27,420 bases of DNA from an uncultured Actinomyces sp. (GTDB lineage Bacteria > Actinomycetota > Actinomycetes > Actinomycetales > Actinomycetaceae), in contig CAJZDJ010000018.1 of NCBI GenBank assembly GCA_915063485.1, forward strand, positions 1 through 27,420. The letters run 5' to 3'. Below, one piece after another: positions 25,039-27,420 of the stretch. The position numbers were made by a program, and so were the translations under genes. Numbering within the stretch: the first letter of the stretch is position 1; each line of letters starts with the position of its first letter. Under the pieces are notes generated by a model that made no database searches, had not been told where the DNA came from, and saw nothing but the letters and a program-made list of their open reading frames with translations.

Positions 25039-25079
25039 AAATGCCCGCTGCATGAGTAATCATGCAGCGGGCATTTTGC
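25039..25079 (+). terminator. terminator after binding protein 1
   Basis: AAATGCCCGCTGCATG (25039-25054) pairs perfectly over 16 bp with CATGCAGCGGGCATTT (25061-25076) around a 6-nt loop, followed by T. It is strong and separates the two binding-protein genes. Confidence 0.93.
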
Positions 25080-25334
25080 TTTGTTGTGAAGCGGATCTCG
25101 GAAGTCTTTTGAGTTGGTAAACTTCGCAGCAATTTCTTGAGTGTAACTTCTAGAAATCAATCCGAAACATGCGTGAAACTATCAAAATATTCAAGATATC
25201 TAATATGTATCACTATTTGGAAAATGCTTGTATAAATTCCCGTGCATATGTTTCCATATCTGTGTGAGTCCACAGCGAGCGACTCGTACGCTCGCTACTA
25301 GGGACTCGCCGGAACCCAACAAGGAGAAGTTCAA
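25080..25334 (+). promoter_or_regulatory. promoter and leader region of binding protein 2
   Basis: This AT-rich gap holds no gene. TATAAA at 25231-25236 is the best -10 box; I see no good -35 partner. A transcript from about 25243 would carry the two-part hairpin at 25264-25309, then AAGGAG (25321-25326) as the ribosome site. Confidence 0.45.
25264..25309 (+). other. two-tier hairpin in the leader of binding protein 2
   Basis: The inner stem AGCGAGCG (25274-25281) with CGCTCGCT (25289-25296) is perfect, with loop ACTCGTA. The outer stem GTGAGTCC (25264-25271) pairs with GGACTCGC (25302-25309) with one G-U. The small internal loop lies between. It ends 11 nt before the ribosome site. A role in mRNA stability or regulation is likely but unproven. 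Confidence 0.6.
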
Positions 25335-26993
25335 ATGATGATTAACCGGAGGATGTTTTTAGCAGGCACTGCATCTGCTGCAATGCTCGCTACTCTGGCT
25401 GCGTGTTCAGGATCAAGCGACACTGGCGCCACTGCTGCCAAGGCTGTTAACAAGGTTGAGCGTGGCAGCCTAAAGCAGGGTGGTACCCTGCGTTTCAGCA
25501 TGACCTCTCCCGTTGCCAACTGGAACAACTCCACCGTTGACGGTAACGGTGTAGACCTGAAGAACATTTACAACTTCGTTTCTCCTGGCTTCTTTGAGTA
25601 TGACGACAAGGGCGAGGCCAAGCCCAACCCCAACTTCGTCACCAAGGTTGAGGATGTAACCAAGGATGGCAAGACCACCGTGACCATGGTGCTCAACCCC
25701 AAGGCCAAGTGGAACAGCGGGCGCCAGATCAGCCCGGATGACTTCATTGCCACCATTAAGTGCACTCAGGATGAGAAGTACCTGTGGGCCTCTACCGACG
25801 GCTACGACCAGATCGAAAAGGTAGAGAAGGTTGACGACACCACGGTGAAGTTCCACTTCAAGTCATCCTTCCCGGACTGGACCTCCATCATCTCCGGCAC
25901 CCTGCCCAAGGAGCAGGTGGCCAGCGCCGAGGTCTTCAACAACGGCATGGCCAAGACCTACAACAACGACTGGTACGCCGGCCCCTTCAAGATTGAGTCC
26001 TACAACAATGCTCAGCAGCTAGTCACCCTGGTTCCTAACGAGAAGTGGTGGGGCGACAAGCCGCTACTGGACAAGGTGACCTTCCGCGTACTGGACAGTG
26101 CTGCTGAGGCGACCTCCTTCGCTAACAAGGAGATCGACGTCCTGGACTACATCATCAGTGCCAACACCTACAAGCAGGCCCAGCAGCGTAGCGACGCTGA
26201 AGTACGTCAGAACTTTGGTCTGCAGTGGCGTCACTTCACCCTGAACGCCTCCTCTGGTGTGCTGGCTGACAAGGCCGTACGTCAGGCCCTGGTGCGTGCC
26301 ACTGACCGGGCTGCCATCACCAAGTCCTCGCTGGCCGGTATGCCGGTTGACGCCAACAAGGTGCTGCTGGGTAACCACTTCTTCATGCCCAGCCAGGAAG
26401 GCTACGTAGACAACTCCACCAAGTGGTCTCACGACGTCGAGGCTGCCAAGAAGCTGCTCGATGGCGCTGGTTGGAAGGAGCCCAGCCCTGGTGCTATCCG
26501 CGTCAAGGACGGCAAGAAGCTTAGCATCAAGTACACCCGTCCCACCGCCGTACCTACCACCAAGACCGAGTCTGAGCTGCTGCAGAGCCAGCTGAAGAAG
26601 ATCGGTATGGAGGTTGTCATGGAGGACGTCGAGTCCGCCAAGTACTTCAAGGACTACATCAACAAGAAGAACTTCGAGATCACCTCCTTCACCTGGCAGG
26701 GCACCCCCTACCCGATGATGAACATCGGTCAGATCTACGGTAAGGGTAACTCCAACTTCACTGGTCAGAGCATCAAGGAGCTCAACGAGCTGATCGACAA
26801 GATCAACGTTGAGGCTGACCACAAGAAGCGTGTTGCCATGACCAACCAGGCTGACGAGATCATCTGGGAGAACGTCTTGAACTTCCCGATCTACGAGCGT
26901 ATGCAGCTGACCGCTGTGCCTAAGAAGCTGGCCAACTTTGGTGCAGTAGGCCTGGCTAGCTACCGCGCTGAGGACATCGGCTTCACCGCCTGA
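25335..26993 (+). CDS. peptide-binding lipoprotein 2 (SBP_bac_5, Tat-type)
   Basis: This 552-residue family-5 binding protein is clearly paralogous to the preceding one, with long shared blocks such as LGNHFFMP, KKLLD-AGWKEPS and VPKKLAN. The first 11 residues (MMINRRMFLAG, with the twin-arginine pair) are identical in both proteins although the codons differ. Lipobox LAAC gives lipidated Cys24. AAGGAG lies 8 nt before the ATG. It should bind peptides outside the cell and deliver them to the permeases encoded upstream; two binding proteins sharing one transporter would widen the range of peptides. Which substrates differ cannot be read from the sequence. The gene has its own leader and a terminator after it. 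Confidence 0.93.
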   Translation: MMINRRMFLAGTASAAMLATLAACSGSSDTGATAAKAVNKVERGSLKQGGTLRFSMTSPVANWNNSTVDGNGVDLKNIYNFVSPGFFEYDDKGEAKPNPNFVTKVEDVTKDGKTTVTMVLNPKAKWNSGRQISPDDFIATIKCTQDEKYLWASTDGYDQIEKVEKVDDTTVKFHFKSSFPDWTSIISGTLPKEQVASAEVFNNGMAKTYNNDWYAGPFKIESYNNAQQLVTLVPNEKWWGDKPLLDKVTFRVLDSAAEATSFANKEIDVLDYIISANTYKQAQQRSDAEVRQNFGLQWRHFTLNASSGVLADKAVRQALVRATDRAAITKSSLAGMPVDANKVLLGNHFFMPSQEGYVDNSTKWSHDVEAAKKLLDGAGWKEPSPGAIRVKDGKKLSIKYTRPTAVPTTKTESELLQSQLKKIGMEVVMEDVESAKYFKDYINKKNFEITSFTWQGTPYPMMNIGQIYGKGNSNFTGQSIKELNELIDKINVEADHKKRVAMTNQADEIIWENVLNFPIYERMQLTAVPKKLANFGAVGLASYRAEDIGFTA

Positions 26994-27010
26994 TCCAGAT
27001 AATTGAAACG

Positions 27011-27060
27011 TCGGGGCTTGGCACCTTTTGTTGGGGAGGTGTCAAGCCTCGATTCCGTTT
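27011..27060 (+). terminator. terminator after binding protein 2
   Basis: TCGGGGCTTGGCACCT (27011-27026) pairs with AGGTGTCAAGCCTCGA (27037-27052) over 16 pairs with two G-U, around a 10-nt loop. The tail TTCCGTTT is moderately T-rich. Confidence 0.85.
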
Positions 27061-27162
27061 ATCGTCAGCAAATTTAAAACCCCGTCGAAAGGCTTCAAGC
27101 GGGTGCATATGCTGTTAGCGCCTAGCACCGGTAAGGCAGCTTGAACGTGCAAGAATGTAGCT

Positions 27163-27420
27163 ATGCCTAGGGTCATTATTCGCTCGCGTCGAGCCCGCAT
27201 AGCCACTATCGCCGCCTGGATCGCGGTGGTCTTAATTGTTGGGGCTGTGGCCTGGCGCGACACCACCGTTTCAGCGCTAGCGGCAGCTGGCTGGATGGGG
27301 GCCTTAGGGTGGGTTATCACCATGATGTGGTGGCTGCCGGAGCTGGAACTTAACCAGGACGCCGTCGTAGTTAGAAACGCCTGGCGCACCCACCTAATCG
27401 ACTGGCGCCAAATCACCCGC
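27163..27420 (+). CDS. small membrane protein, PH-domain (bPH_6) type, 3' end cut by the window
   Basis: An ATG at 27163 opens 86 codons that run to the window edge without a stop. A basic N-terminus (MPRVIIRSRRARI) is followed by two hydrophobic segments, about 12-30 and 37-57, then a soluble part beginning LPELELNQDAVVVRNAWR with DWRQITR. This plan, two membrane spans followed by a strand pattern of v-x-V-R-N-x-W and W-x-x-I, resembles the bacterial PH-domain membrane proteins common in actinobacteria. An in-frame TGA at 27142-27144 limits the start. The ribosome site is weak. The function of this family is largely unknown. The 169 bp before it hold the previous terminator and nothing else I could identify. 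Confidence 0.6.
   Translation, partial: MPRVIIRSRRARIATIAAWIAVVLIVGAVAWRDTTVSALAAAGWMGALGWVITMMWWLPELELNQDAVVVRNAWRTHLIDWRQITR

Noticed and set aside
26064..26822. 252-codon antisense frame in binding protein 2
   Set aside because: It is rich in Leu, Val and Gly from reversed codons and lies wholly inside a well-supported gene.
27042..27416. 124-codon minus-strand frame at the window end
   Set aside because: It overlaps the terminator and the plus-strand gene with a two-span membrane plan, which reads better.

Overview
The window is a stretch of actinobacterial chromosome. RpoB, RpoC, L10 and L7/L12 are all of actinobacterial type, lipoproteins and ABC systems are of Gram-positive (monoderm) type, and starts include TTG (rpoB) and GTG (rpoC). 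By eye the sequence most resembles the Actinomycetaceae, but I cannot place it to genus. Base composition is mixed: sampled 60-base rows are about 68% G+C in rpoB and about 47-48% in the efflux-adaptor gene. I saw no tRNA, rRNA, insertion sequence, phage gene or CRISPR array.

Layout. (1) 50-592, minus strand: a small GtrA-family membrane protein. (2) 740-1980: an L10 leader with a terminator-like hairpin, rplJ, rplL and a strong terminator. (3) 2183-7464: an accessory module of four genes between rplL and rpoB. It holds an exported four-cysteine lipoprotein (A), a membrane-anchored efflux adaptor with a peptidoglycan-binding-like domain, a MacB-like ATPase-permease fusion overlapping the adaptor by 4 nt, and a second lipoprotein (B) paralogous to A. 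(4) 7724-15276: rpoB and rpoC, separated by 125 bp that contain a 13-bp hairpin, and closed by a 15-bp terminator. (5) 15455-18713: a Nudix hydrolase (minus), an alpha/beta hydrolase of monoacylglycerol-lipase type, the biotin transporter subunit BioY and a luciferase-like flavin oxidoreductase. (6) 19083-26993: a peptide/nickel-type ABC importer made of two permeases, one fused double ATPase and two paralogous Tat-type binding lipoproteins, each binding-protein gene in its own transcription unit. (7) 27163 to the window end: the start of a small membrane protein that looks like the bacterial PH-domain type.

How the parts work together. Regions 2 and 4 are core translation and transcription genes. 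Region 6 is a complete importer: the lipoproteins capture peptides, the two permeases form the channel and the fused ATPase drives it. The terminator before the first binding-protein gene and separate upstream regions fit higher expression of the binding proteins than of the membrane parts.

The most interesting part is region 3. The two lipoproteins share four cysteines in a pattern that looks like an internal duplication (C-M-x3-G ... C, twice), and they bracket a complete adaptor plus MacB-like exporter. Their role is not known to me; substrate capture or sensing for the exporter is an inference. The mRNA leader of lipoprotein A can fold on paper into an H-type pseudoknot reaching its ribosome binding site, directly after a plausible promoter. 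A second regulatory point of interest is a sequence at the bioY start that closely resembles the operator I recall for the biotin repressor BioQ.
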